DNA from: Pseudomonadota bacterium
GTDB lineage: Bacteria; Pseudomonadota; Alphaproteobacteria; Rhizobiales; Devosiaceae
Direction: 5' to 3'
Assembly: GCA_023436745.1 (NCBI GenBank)
Contig: JAEZHZ010000043.1
Location: 1 to 19,117, forward strand
Length of the DNA: 19,117 nucleotides
Under the pieces are notes generated by a model. It made no database searches, was not told the origin of the DNA, and worked only from the letters and a program-made list of their open reading frames with translations. Made by a program: the position numbers and the translations under genes. Positions 1 to 6,150 of this stretch are shown here, piece by piece. Numbering within the stretch: the first letter of the stretch is position 1; each line of letters begins with the position of its first letter.

Positions 1-259
1 TGAGCCCGGAACTGGTGCCGGTGACGCGACGCGGCGCCGCCGGACGCGGTGCTGCCGGCCGGGCGCGGGGCGCGGTATTGGTCGGCTTGGCCCGGGCCGA
101 CAGCTTCAGCCGGTGCACCTTGCCGATGACGGCATTGCGGGTCACGCCCTGTCCGAGTTCGCCCGCGATCTGGCTGGCACTGAGGCCTTCCATCCATAGC
201 TTCTTGAGGAGCTCGACGCGCTCCTCGGTCCAGCCTGCGGTTTGCGCTTCTGAAACCAT
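1..259 (-). CDS. gcrA: GcrA cell-cycle transcription regulator (partial, N-terminal part)
   Basis: Reading leftward from ATG at 259-257, the translation contains the GcrA N-terminal signature: GWTEERVELLKKLWMEGLSA, then SQIAGELGQGVTRNAVIGKV and HRLKLSAR. This is the helix-turn-helix domain that binds CcrM-methylated GANTC promoters and contacts sigma70 RNA polymerase. A low-complexity Ala/Pro/Arg linker follows, and the frame is still open at position 1, so the C-terminal sigma-binding part lies outside the window. The start is not settled. A strong AGGGAAGGA ribosome site (273-281) is 13 nt from this ATG, but 7 nt from an in-frame TTG (265-263) and 4 nt from a GTG (268-266). The protein may therefore be two or three residues longer. 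The gene is divergent from argD. Identity is certain; only the start is in doubt. Confidence 0.95.
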   Translation of the reverse strand, partial: MVSEAQTAGWTEERVELLKKLWMEGLSASQIAGELGQGVTRNAVIGKVHRLKLSARAKPTNTAPRARPAAPRPAAPRRVTGTSSGL

Positions 260-325
260 CGTCAACACAGAATCCTTCCCTGCGCTGCCAAACGGCAATG
301 GCAGCCGTAGAACGCTAGGCGTCGT

Positions 326-354
326 ATGATAGGCGGGTCCGCCACACGATATGT
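326..354 (-). promoter_or_regulatory. Candidate gcrA promoter
   Basis: On the minus strand a TATCAT hexamer (331-326) makes a good -10 element. The -35 position 17 bp upstream (354-349) is only ACATAT, a weak match that lies inside a 16-bp palindrome, which suggests an activator- or repressor-dependent promoter. The spacer itself holds a small palindrome, GGCGG-GT-CCGCC (332-343). The predicted leader is about 60 nt. No transcript evidence is available. Confidence 0.35.
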
Positions 355-359
355 CGTGT
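344..359. promoter_or_regulatory. 16-bp palindrome, possible operator of gcrA
   Basis: ACACGA-TATG-TCGTGT is a perfect 6+6 inverted repeat centred on the predicted -35 hexamer of gcrA. Its size and place fit the binding site of a dimeric regulator. The binding protein cannot be named from the sequence. Confidence 0.4.
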
Positions 360-438
360 TCCCCGTTGAGCAGGACACTACCGCAGCGCTGGAATCGGGA
401 TCAAGAGTCGGGCGTCGATTTCCCCGACATTCCACTGG

Positions 439-453
439 TTAAAATCCTATTAA
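439..453. promoter_or_regulatory. CtrA-type full box (TTAA-N7-TTAA)
   Basis: The sequence TTAA-AATCCTA-TTAA, followed by C, matches the classic CtrA recognition pattern exactly. In Caulobacter CtrA represses gcrA, so a CtrA box in the gcrA intergenic region fits established cell-cycle wiring. It lies 180 bp from the gcrA start and 160 bp from the argD start, so which gene it serves, if either, is inferred. Confidence 0.6.
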
Positions 454-491
454 CGATCAATGAGTCAAATCAGGCACTTGCAGGCCGCAGA

Positions 492-521
492 TTGACTTTG
501 GAGACGAATTCGCCGTAACTC
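492..521 (+). promoter_or_regulatory. Candidate argD promoter
   Basis: TTGACT (492-497) is a strong -35 hexamer. TAACTC (516-521) lies 18 bp downstream as a moderate -10. Transcription would begin near 528, just ahead of the first leader hairpin. Confidence 0.4.
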
Positions 522-529
522 GCACGCCG

Positions 530-590
530 AAAACGCGCTGCAAACAGGCGCGTTTTTGGTTTTTGTGGCGCTTTTGCCACGCCCGTTTTT
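530..590 (+). promoter_or_regulatory. Two tandem hairpins with T-runs in the argD leader (attenuator-like)
   Basis: Hairpin 1 pairs AAAACGCGC (530-538) with GCGCGTTTT (548-556) around a 9-nt loop. It is followed by T, GG and another five T residues. Hairpin 2 pairs GTGGC (565-569) with GCCAC (576-580), and a five-T run ends at 590. Both sit between the predicted argD promoter and its ribosome site, so they would be in the argD 5' leader. They look like intrinsic terminators, which would suit attenuation, but no arginine-rich leader peptide is visible. Hairpin 1 is nearly symmetrical and could also act on the opposite strand. Confidence 0.45.
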
Positions 591-612
591 GCCCTTGGAA
601 GGAACACTCACC

Positions 613-1815
613 ATGTCTGCGCTCTACGGCACGTATGCCCGGTCTGATCTCGCTTTTGAGCGGGGCGAGGGCGTGCGACTGTACGACCAGCAGGGTCGAG
701 AGTACCTCGATTTCCACTCCGGCATCGCCGTCAACGCGCTCGGACATGGCGACCCGCATTTGGTCTCCACGCTGAAGTCCGCGGCCGAAAAGGTGTGGCA
801 CACCTCCAACGTCTTCACCATTCCCGAGCAGGAACGACTGGGCCAGCGGCTCGTCGACCTTACCTTTGCGGACAAGGTGTTCTTCACCAATTCCGGTGCC
901 GAGGCGCTTGAATGCGCCATCAAGACGGCGCGGCACTACTTCTTCACCAAGGGCGAGCCGGACCGGTACGAGATCATCGCCTTCACCGGCTCCTTCCATG
1001 GACGCACCCTCGGCACCATCGCGGCCGGCGGCAATCCGAGCTATCTGGAAGGGTTCGGTCCGCCGATGCCCGGCTTCAAACACACCCGCCCCGGCGACCT
1101 CGAGGCGGTGAAGTCCCTGATCGGGCCGCAGACCTGCGCCATCCTGATCGAGCCGGTTCAGGGCGAGGGCGGGGTCACCGCCATGCCCGCCGAGTTCATG
1201 CAGGGCCTGCGCCAGCTTTGCGACGAGCACGGCCTGCTCCTCATCCTCGATGAAGTGCAGTGCGGGTTCGGCCGCACCGGCCGCTTCTTCGCCCATGAAT
1301 GGTCCGGCATCACCCCGGACATCGTCGCCGTGGCCAAGGCCATCGGTGGCGGCTTCCCGCTCGGGGCGTGCCTCGCGAAGGAAGAAGTCGCCGCTTCCAT
1401 GGTGCCCGGCACCCACGGCTCGACCTATGGCGGCAATCCGCTGGCCTGCGCCGTCGGCAACGCCGTGCTCGACCGCATAACCGCTCCCGGCTTCCTCGAC
1501 CACGTGAACCAGATGGGCCAGCGCCTCGGCTGGCACCTGCAGCAGCTGGCGCAGAAATATCCCGACTACGTGCTCGAACTGCGCGGCAAGGGCCTGCTTG
1601 CCGGCATCAAGATCTCCCCGCCGGTGCGCGACTTCGTTGCCCGGCTGCGCGATGATCACCAGATGCTCGTGATCGGTGCCGGCGACAACGTGCTGCGGCT
1701 CATCCCGCCGCTGATCATCACCGAGGAACACATCGAGGAGGCCATGCAGAAGCTTGGCGCCGCCTTCGATGCCATCGAGGCCGAGACCGCCTCCACCGCG
1801 GCCGCGGGGTCATGA
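613..1815 (+). CDS. argD: Acetylornithine aminotransferase ArgD
   Basis: This PLP enzyme (class III aminotransferase fold) makes N2-acetylornithine from N-acetylglutamate semialdehyde with glutamate as amino donor; many homologues also act on succinyldiaminopimelate. The 400-residue product has the usual length. Visible landmarks are the phosphate-binding NSGAEA (93-98), SFHGRTLGT (127-135), the cofactor-binding LDEVQCGFGRTG (212-223, D213) and the Schiff-base lysine K242 in AVAKAIGGGFPLG. The ATG at 613 is preferred over the in-frame TTG at 556 because GGAAGGAA (597-604) sits 8 nt upstream and the upstream codons lie in the hairpin leader. It is first in an argD-argF-hslO run seen in many rhizobia-like genomes, next to divergent gcrA. 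Pairing with argF favours ArgD over a catabolic transaminase such as AstC or RocD. Confidence 0.95.
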   Translation: MSALYGTYARSDLAFERGEGVRLYDQQGREYLDFHSGIAVNALGHGDPHLVSTLKSAAEKVWHTSNVFTIPEQERLGQRLVDLTFADKVFFTNSGAEALECAIKTARHYFFTKGEPDRYEIIAFTGSFHGRTLGTIAAGGNPSYLEGFGPPMPGFKHTRPGDLEAVKSLIGPQTCAILIEPVQGEGGVTAMPAEFMQGLRQLCDEHGLLLILDEVQCGFGRTGRFFAHEWSGITPDIVAVAKAIGGGFPLGACLAKEEVAASMVPGTHGSTYGGNPLACAVGNAVLDRITAPGFLDHVNQMGQRLGWHLQQLAQKYPDYVLELRGKGLLAGIKISPPVRDFVARLRDDHQMLVIGAGDNVLRLIPPLIITEEHIEEAMQKLGAAFDAIEAETASTAAAGS

Positions 1816-1859
1816 TGCTGGTATTCTACCACTTTGGGCGCCGCCGACGCGGGCTGTTC

Positions 1860-1877
1860 CCTCCCCCGTGAGGGAGG
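1860..1877 (+). repeat. Small hairpin in the argD-argF spacer
   Basis: CCTCCC (1860-1865) pairs with GGGAGG (1872-1877) across a 6-nt loop, within a C-rich/G-rich tract. There is no T-run, so it is not a typical terminator. Confidence 0.35.
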
Positions 1878-1910
1878 AGAGGGGAGCCGCACGCTCTCCG
1901 CACACTCGGT

Positions 1911-1947
1911 TGTCATCCCGGGCGGGTATCCGCTCCGCGGGATGACA
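1911..1947. repeat. REP-like palindromic element between argD and argF
   Basis: TGTCATCCCG (1911-1920) pairs perfectly with CGGGATGACA (1938-1947). An inner GCGG/CCGC stem (1922-1925, 1930-1933) gives a cruciform-like fold. A related element (GCGTCATCCCCGC ... GCGGGAATGACGC) lies in the next gap, which suggests a dispersed intergenic repeat family of the GTCATCCCG type. There is no transposase and no coding potential. Confidence 0.6.
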
Positions 1948-1979
1948 CCGGAATTGTCAAAGGTTCACAGTGTCCGGTG
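1946..1979 (+). repeat. Inverted repeat ahead of argF
   Basis: CACCGGA (1946-1952) pairs with TCCGGTG (1973-1979) around a 20-nt loop, ending 38 bp before the argF start and overlapping the upstream palindrome by two bases. It could form an alternative stem in the argF leader. No promoter or T-run is evident. Confidence 0.3.
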
Positions 1980-2017
1980 CGGATACGGAACCAAGCGTCA
2001 CAAAAGGACCCCGGCCC

Positions 2018-2950
2018 ATGACCACGACCGGCACCCCAAGGCATTTTCTCTCCATCGATGATTTCACCTACGCCGAACTGCGCGGCATGCTCGATACCGC
2101 CGTGTCGCTGAAGGCGCGCCTCAAGGAAGGCGATCGCCCGCAGCTGCTCGCCGGCAAGGTGCTGGCGATGATCTTCGACCGCCAGTCCACCCGCACCCGC
2201 GTCAGCTTCGATGTCGGCATGCGCCAGCTGGGCGGCGAGACCATCATGCTGTCGGGCCAGGAGATGCAGCTTTCCCGCGAGGAAACGCTGGAGGATACCG
2301 CCAAGGTCATGAGCCGCTATGTCGATGCGATCATGATCCGCATCCTCTCCCATGCCGACCTGCTCGAGCTTGCCGAGGGCGCCAGCGTCCCGGTCATCAA
2401 CGGCCTCACCCGCCGCGCGCATCCCTGCCAGATCATGGCTGACCTCATGACCTTCGAGGAATACCGGGGCAACATAAAGGGCGCCAAGGTCGCCTGGGTG
2501 GGCGACAGCAACAATGTGCTCCATTCCTGGGTGAACGCTGCCGAAGTCTTCGGCTGCCAGCTCACCATCGCGACCCCCGAGGAATACAGCCCCGAAAAGG
2601 ACCTGATGGACGACATCCGCCGGGCCGGCGATGCCGTGCGGCTGATCGAGGACCCGCGGGAGGCCGTCGAGGGGGCCGATCTCGTCATCACCGACACCTG
2701 GGTGTCCATGGGCGACGTCGATGCAGCCGAACGGCGCCGGGTCTTGAAACCCTACCAGGTGAACCCCAATTTGATGGCGCTGGCGAACAAGGATGCCTTG
2801 TTCATGCACTGCCTGCCCGCGCATCGCGGGGACGAAGTGACCGACGAGGTAATCGACGGTCCCCAGTCGGTGGTGTGGGACGAGGCCGAAAATCGCCTTC
2901 ATGCCCAAAAAGCCATTCTGTGCTGGGCCTTCGGGGTCGAAACCAACTAG
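2018..2950 (+). CDS. argF: Ornithine carbamoyltransferase ArgF
   Basis: This cytosolic enzyme (normally a trimer) joins carbamoyl phosphate and ornithine to form citrulline in arginine biosynthesis. At 310 residues it is a normal length. The carbamoyl-phosphate motif STRTR is at 57-61, HPCQ at 135-138, the ornithine-side DSNNV at 163-167 and the catalytic HCLP at 264-267, so all expected active-site elements are present. ATG 2018 has AAGGA (2004-2008) 9 nt upstream. The frame extends to a GTG at 1970, but that start has no ribosome site and would fall in the inverted-repeat leader. It lies 202 bp after argD, with palindromic elements between, so it may be co-transcribed or have its own leader control. 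Confidence 0.96.
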   Translation: MTTTGTPRHFLSIDDFTYAELRGMLDTAVSLKARLKEGDRPQLLAGKVLAMIFDRQSTRTRVSFDVGMRQLGGETIMLSGQEMQLSREETLEDTAKVMSRYVDAIMIRILSHADLLELAEGASVPVINGLTRRAHPCQIMADLMTFEEYRGNIKGAKVAWVGDSNNVLHSWVNAAEVFGCQLTIATPEEYSPEKDLMDDIRRAGDAVRLIEDPREAVEGADLVITDTWVSMGDVDAAERRRVLKPYQVNPNLMALANKDALFMHCLPAHRGDEVTDEVIDGPQSVVWDEAENRLHAQKAILCWAFGVETN

Positions 2951-2983
2951 TCCCCGGCGGATCGTCGCTTCGCACCGGACAAG

Positions 2984-3056
2984 GCGTCATCCCCGCTGCG
3001 CCGGGGGCCACTCTTCCTCACGGGAGACGGGGTTCTCGCAATCGCGGGAATGACGC
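2984..3056. repeat. REP-like imperfect palindrome between argF and hslO
   Basis: GCGTCATCCCCGC (2984-2996) and GCGGGAATGACGC (3044-3056) are inverted repeats matching at 12 of 13 positions, separated by 47 bp. The arms share the GTCATCCC / GGGA(A)TGAC core with the element at 1911-1947. The second arm lies 63 bp before hslO. It is probably a copy of the same dispersed family rather than a terminator, as no T-run follows. Confidence 0.5.
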
Positions 3057-3119
3057 AGTTGTTTGCTGCCGGCGGTGGCGCATCCTGCTCTCAGGGCTTA
3101 GCCTTCGCGGAAGAACACC

Positions 3120-4133
3120 ATGACGGACACGACCATGACCGAGAACCTGATGAGCGCGCTTGGCCTCGACCGCCCTGAAAGCGTCGATGACACCGTGGTC
3201 CCGTTCACGCTCGAAAACCTCGACACGCGCGGCCGCAGCGTGCGCTTGGGCGCCGCGCTCGACTCCATACTGTCGCGCCACAACTATCCGGCGCCGGTTG
3301 CCCGGCTGCTCGGCGAGGCTGTGGTGCTGGCGGCGCTGATCGGCTCCTCGCTCAAGTTCGAGGGCCGCTTCATCCTCCAGACCCAGACCGATGGTCCGGT
3401 GAACCTCATCGTCGTCGACTTCGACGCGCCCGATGGCGTGCGCGGCTATGCCCGCTTCGACCATGACCTTCTGGTCAAGGCCGCCCAGGAGGGGCGCACC
3501 CGTCCCGGCGAACTGCTGGGCAAGGGCCATCTGGCCATGACCATCGACCAGGGCCCGCACACCGAGCGCTACCAGGGCATCGTCGCGCTCGACGGCAACT
3601 CGCTGGAGGAGGTGGCGCACACCTACTTCATGCAGTCCGAGCAGATACCCACCGCGGTGCGCATCGCCGTGGCCGAGTTCACCAGGAAGGGCGATCACCG
3701 TCCCCACTGGCGCGCCGGCGGCGTGCTGATCCAGCATCTGCCCGAGCACGGCCAGGCCACCATGGCCGACCTGCCCGGCGATGGCGATTTCGACAATCCG
3801 GACATGAAGGATCCGGACTTCGTTGAATCCGATGGCTGGAACGAGGCCCGGATCATGCTGTCGACCGTCGATGACCTCGAACTCGCAGACCCGGACCTTT
3901 CTTCGGAGCGCCTGCTGTTCCGGCTCTATCACGAGACCGGCGTGCGGGTGTTCACCCCGATGACGCTCGAGGAGCGCTGCACCTGCTCCGCCGACAGGAT
4001 CGAGGACATGCTGGTCAACAGCTTCAATGCCGAAGAGCGCGCGGAGATGGCGGTCGACGGTGAAATCGAAGTGGTGTGCGAGTTCTGCTCCACTGCCTAT
4101 CACTTCAATCCGCATCAGTTCGATCCGAACTAG
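3120..4133 (+). CDS. hslO: Redox-regulated holdase chaperone Hsp33
   Basis: Hsp33 is a cytosolic ATP-independent chaperone switched on by oxidative unfolding stress. The N-terminal domain is recognisable by LGAALDSILSRHNYP and by the region around GSSLKFEGRFILQTQTDGPV. The C-terminal zinc switch is complete: C287 and C289 (CTC), then 30 residues later C320 and C323 (CEFC), the expected CxC...CxxC spacing. At 337 residues it is longer than the E. coli protein (about 290), mainly through an N-terminal extension and insertions, as is usual in alphaproteobacteria. ATG 3120 is chosen because GGAAGA (3109-3114) lies 5 nt upstream; a second in-frame ATG at 3135 has none. It is the third gene of the argD-argF-hslO run and is followed by a terminator. 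Confidence 0.93.
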   Translation: MTDTTMTENLMSALGLDRPESVDDTVVPFTLENLDTRGRSVRLGAALDSILSRHNYPAPVARLLGEAVVLAALIGSSLKFEGRFILQTQTDGPVNLIVVDFDAPDGVRGYARFDHDLLVKAAQEGRTRPGELLGKGHLAMTIDQGPHTERYQGIVALDGNSLEEVAHTYFMQSEQIPTAVRIAVAEFTRKGDHRPHWRAGGVLIQHLPEHGQATMADLPGDGDFDNPDMKDPDFVESDGWNEARIMLSTVDDLELADPDLSSERLLFRLYHETGVRVFTPMTLEERCTCSADRIEDMLVNSFNAEERAEMAVDGEIEVVCEFCSTAYHFNPHQFDPN

Positions 4134-4159
4134 ACCGGCTGGTCTCTCAAGATAAGGTC

Positions 4160-4196
4160 GTCACCGCAGGGAGCTTTATTCTTGCGGTGACTTTGT
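4160..4196 (+). terminator. Rho-independent terminator after hslO
   Basis: GTCACCGCA (4160-4168) pairs perfectly with TGCGGTGAC (4183-4191), with a 14-nt loop, and TTTGT follows. It starts 26 bp after the hslO stop and should close the argD-argF-hslO transcript. The T-run is short, so termination may be partial. Confidence 0.75.
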
Positions 4197-4218
4197 CATG
4201 TGCTACGCTCTGCTTGTA

Positions 4219-4268
4219 GTGGGGGTTTGTGGTGTGGGGCGACCGTGATCTTGAGTGCGTACCCCCAC
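4219..4268 (+). promoter_or_regulatory. GC-rich inverted repeat enclosing the glycosyltransferase start
   Basis: GTGGGGGT (4219-4226) pairs with ACCCCCAC (4261-4268). The 34-nt loop holds the candidate GTG start at 4255. There is no clear Shine-Dalgarno site for this gene, so the structure could modulate initiation, or it could lie in the 5' leader if translation starts at the later GTG (4285). Confidence 0.35.
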
Positions 4269-6150
4269 GGTCCCTTCTGACCACGTGTCCGCTCCGGTAG
4301 AACTGCTCCGCTGCATCCTCGGTGCTGGAAAGCCGGTTGCTGAGGACGTCGCCCGCGGTGTGCTGGAGGCGGCGCTCCTGCGAGAAACCGATCCTCTTCG
4401 CTATTGCGCCTCGGTCCTTGGCATCCCCGAAGCCGAGGTGATGCAGCGCGCCGCCCGCTGGGCAGGCTTCGCCTTTCACGACACGGTCCCCGCAGGGCTC
4501 GAGCGCCAGATCGAGCCGCAACGGCTCGACGCCATGGGCGAGATCCGGTCGCTGGGTCTCGTACTGCTCGGCCGGACGGTGACGTTCTCGGCGCCGGATT
4601 TCGCGCACCTCCTGCGCCTCGCCGAGCAGCGGCGGACGAACCCAAATCTGCGCGACCGCATCTGCCTCGTTCCCCATAGTGCGCTTGTCGACTTCGTGTC
4701 CCGCTGCGCCGCAGGCGCCCTCGTCGATGCGGCCCGCCAGCGTCTCGCCGCACGCTGGCCCTATGCCAGCGCACATCTGGAACTGACCCGGGCGGCGCGG
4801 TTCGGCTTCATTGCCGGGTTGTTCCTGCTTGTCGTCCTGGTGCTGCTCGCGCCCTATGCCTTCCAGGCGCTGCTGCTGCCTGTCGCGCTGGTGCTGCTGG
4901 TGGGCCCGGCGCTCATCCGCCTCGCGGTCATTGCCGCCCCGTGCCCCGACCACAATGCACCGGTGCGTCCGGATGATACCGAACTGCCGGTCTATTCCGT
5001 GCTGGTGCCGCTCCGCGACGAGGCGGGCATGGTGCCGCAGCTCTTTGCCGCCCTCGGTAGTCTCGACTACCCGCGGGAGCGGCTCGACATCAAGTTCGTG
5101 GTCGAGCAGACATCGGTGGAAACGGTCTCGGCCGTGGCCATGCGCCTGGGAGACCCCTGCTTCAGCCTCGTGCGGGTGCCGGACGCGGAGCCGCGCACCA
5201 AGCCGAAAGCGCTGGATTTCGCACTTCCCCTTTGCCGCGGGGAGTTCGTGGTGGTCTTCGATGCCGAGGACGTGCCCGAGCCGCAGCAGCTCTGGAAGGC
5301 GGCAGCGCGCTTCCGGGACGAACCGCACCTAGCCTGCCTGCAGGCGCGGCTTGAGGTGGAGAATGGTCGTTCAGCCTGGCTCGCCTCCATGTTCGCCGGA
5401 GAGTATGCGGGGCTGTTCGGTGTGCTGTTGCCGGGTCTGGCGCGCTGGCGCCTGCCGATGCCGCTCGGCGGCACCTCCAACCATTTCCGCCTTTCGGTCC
5501 TGCGGGAGATCGGTGGTTGGGATGCCTTCAACGTCACCGAGGATGCCGATCTCGGTGTTCGTCTCGCCCGGCGCCGCCTCGGCGTCGACATGCTCGACTC
5601 CTTCACCACCGAGACCGCGCCCACCAGCTTCCGGCCGTGGCTTGGTCAGCGCACCCGCTGGCTGAAGGGCTGGATGCAGACCTTCATCGTCCATAACCGC
5701 GACCCACTCCGGCTGGCCCGCGAGATGGGCCTTGGACCGGCTCTGGCCTTCGAGGTCCTGGTGCTGGGCATGATCGTTGGCCCGCTCCTGCATGTCGGCT
5801 TCGTGCTGGTGCTCGCCGCCGGCCTGGCGATGGGGCACCCGCCCATCCCCTCTCATCCGGCATGGCTCGCGCTGTGGGGTCTGGTGCTGGTCCTCGGCCA
5901 CGGGAGTGCTCTCGCGGTCAATCTCATCGGCCTCGGCCGGCTCGGGCGCCATGACCTGCGCCTCGCGCAATTCACCCTGCCGGGCTACTGGGTGCTCGTG
6001 GCCCTTGCCATGCTGCGGGCGGCAGCAGAACTGGCGCACCGCCCCTATTTCTGGTTCAAGACCCCGCACCGCCCGGCACGAGAGGCGCCGGCAGGGGATG
6101 GGCCTCAGGCGTCAGGCACGCTGATGCGCTGGCCATTGGCGTCGAAGTAG
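4255..6150 (+). CDS. Membrane family 2 glycosyltransferase with MshEN-like N-terminal region
   Basis: This is a 631-residue processive-type GT2 enzyme, expected to add sugars to an extracellular or envelope polysaccharide at the inner membrane. Residues 1-180 resemble a GspE/MshE N-terminal (MshEN) domain but lack its usual RLG...GxIT pattern, so binding of cyclic di-GMP cannot be assumed. Two membrane spans follow (about 183-226), then the catalytic domain with DAED (336-339), TEDAD (428-432) and QRTRW (465-469), i.e. the donor-binding DxD, the catalytic acid and the Q..RW motif. Three further spans lie at about 495-525, 535-560 and 575-600. The start is uncertain: GTG 4255 or GTG 4285, neither with a good ribosome site. 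Its last 46 bp overlap the convergent ATPase gene. The product polymer is unknown. Confidence 0.85.
   Translation: MRTPTVPSDHVSAPVELLRCILGAGKPVAEDVARGVLEAALLRETDPLRYCASVLGIPEAEVMQRAARWAGFAFHDTVPAGLERQIEPQRLDAMGEIRSLGLVLLGRTVTFSAPDFAHLLRLAEQRRTNPNLRDRICLVPHSALVDFVSRCAAGALVDAARQRLAARWPYASAHLELTRAARFGFIAGLFLLVVLVLLAPYAFQALLLPVALVLLVGPALIRLAVIAAPCPDHNAPVRPDDTELPVYSVLVPLRDEAGMVPQLFAALGSLDYPRERLDIKFVVEQTSVETVSAVAMRLGDPCFSLVRVPDAEPRTKPKALDFALPLCRGEFVVVFDAEDVPEPQQLWKAAARFRDEPHLACLQARLEVENGRSAWLASMFAGEYAGLFGVLLPGLARWRLPMPLGGTSNHFRLSVLREIGGWDAFNVTEDADLGVRLARRRLGVDMLDSFTTETAPTSFRPWLGQRTRWLKGWMQTFIVHNRDPLRLAREMGLGPALAFEVLVLGMIVGPLLHVGFVLVLAAGLAMGHPPIPSHPAWLALWGLVLVLGHGSALAVNLIGLGRLGRHDLRLAQFTLPGYWVLVALAMLRAAAELAHRPYFWFKTPHRPAREAPAGDGPQASGTLMRWPLASK

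Larger units (their letters stand above)
270..466. promoter_or_regulatory. Cluster of four GANTC (CcrM methylation) sites upstream of gcrA
   Basis: GANTC sites lie at 270-274 (GAATC), 392-396 (GAATC), 405-409 (GAGTC) and 462-466 (GAGTC). A fixed-composition expectation for about 200 bp is roughly 0.8 sites. In alphaproteobacteria CcrM methylates GANTC, and GcrA acts at promoters carrying it. The first site overlaps the gcrA ribosome-binding region. That these sites act on gcrA or argD is inference. Confidence 0.55.

Noticed and set aside
556..612. In-frame TTG extension of argD (19 extra residues)
   Set aside because: It begins within a leader hairpin without a ribosome site, whereas ATG 613 has a strong one and the normal family start.
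457..1731. Long minus-strand frame opposite argD
   Set aside because: It mirrors argD codons, has no family motif or ribosome site, and argD is certain.
1860..1881. Terminator of argD
   Set aside because: The stem is only 6 bp and is followed by a purine-rich tract, not a T-run.
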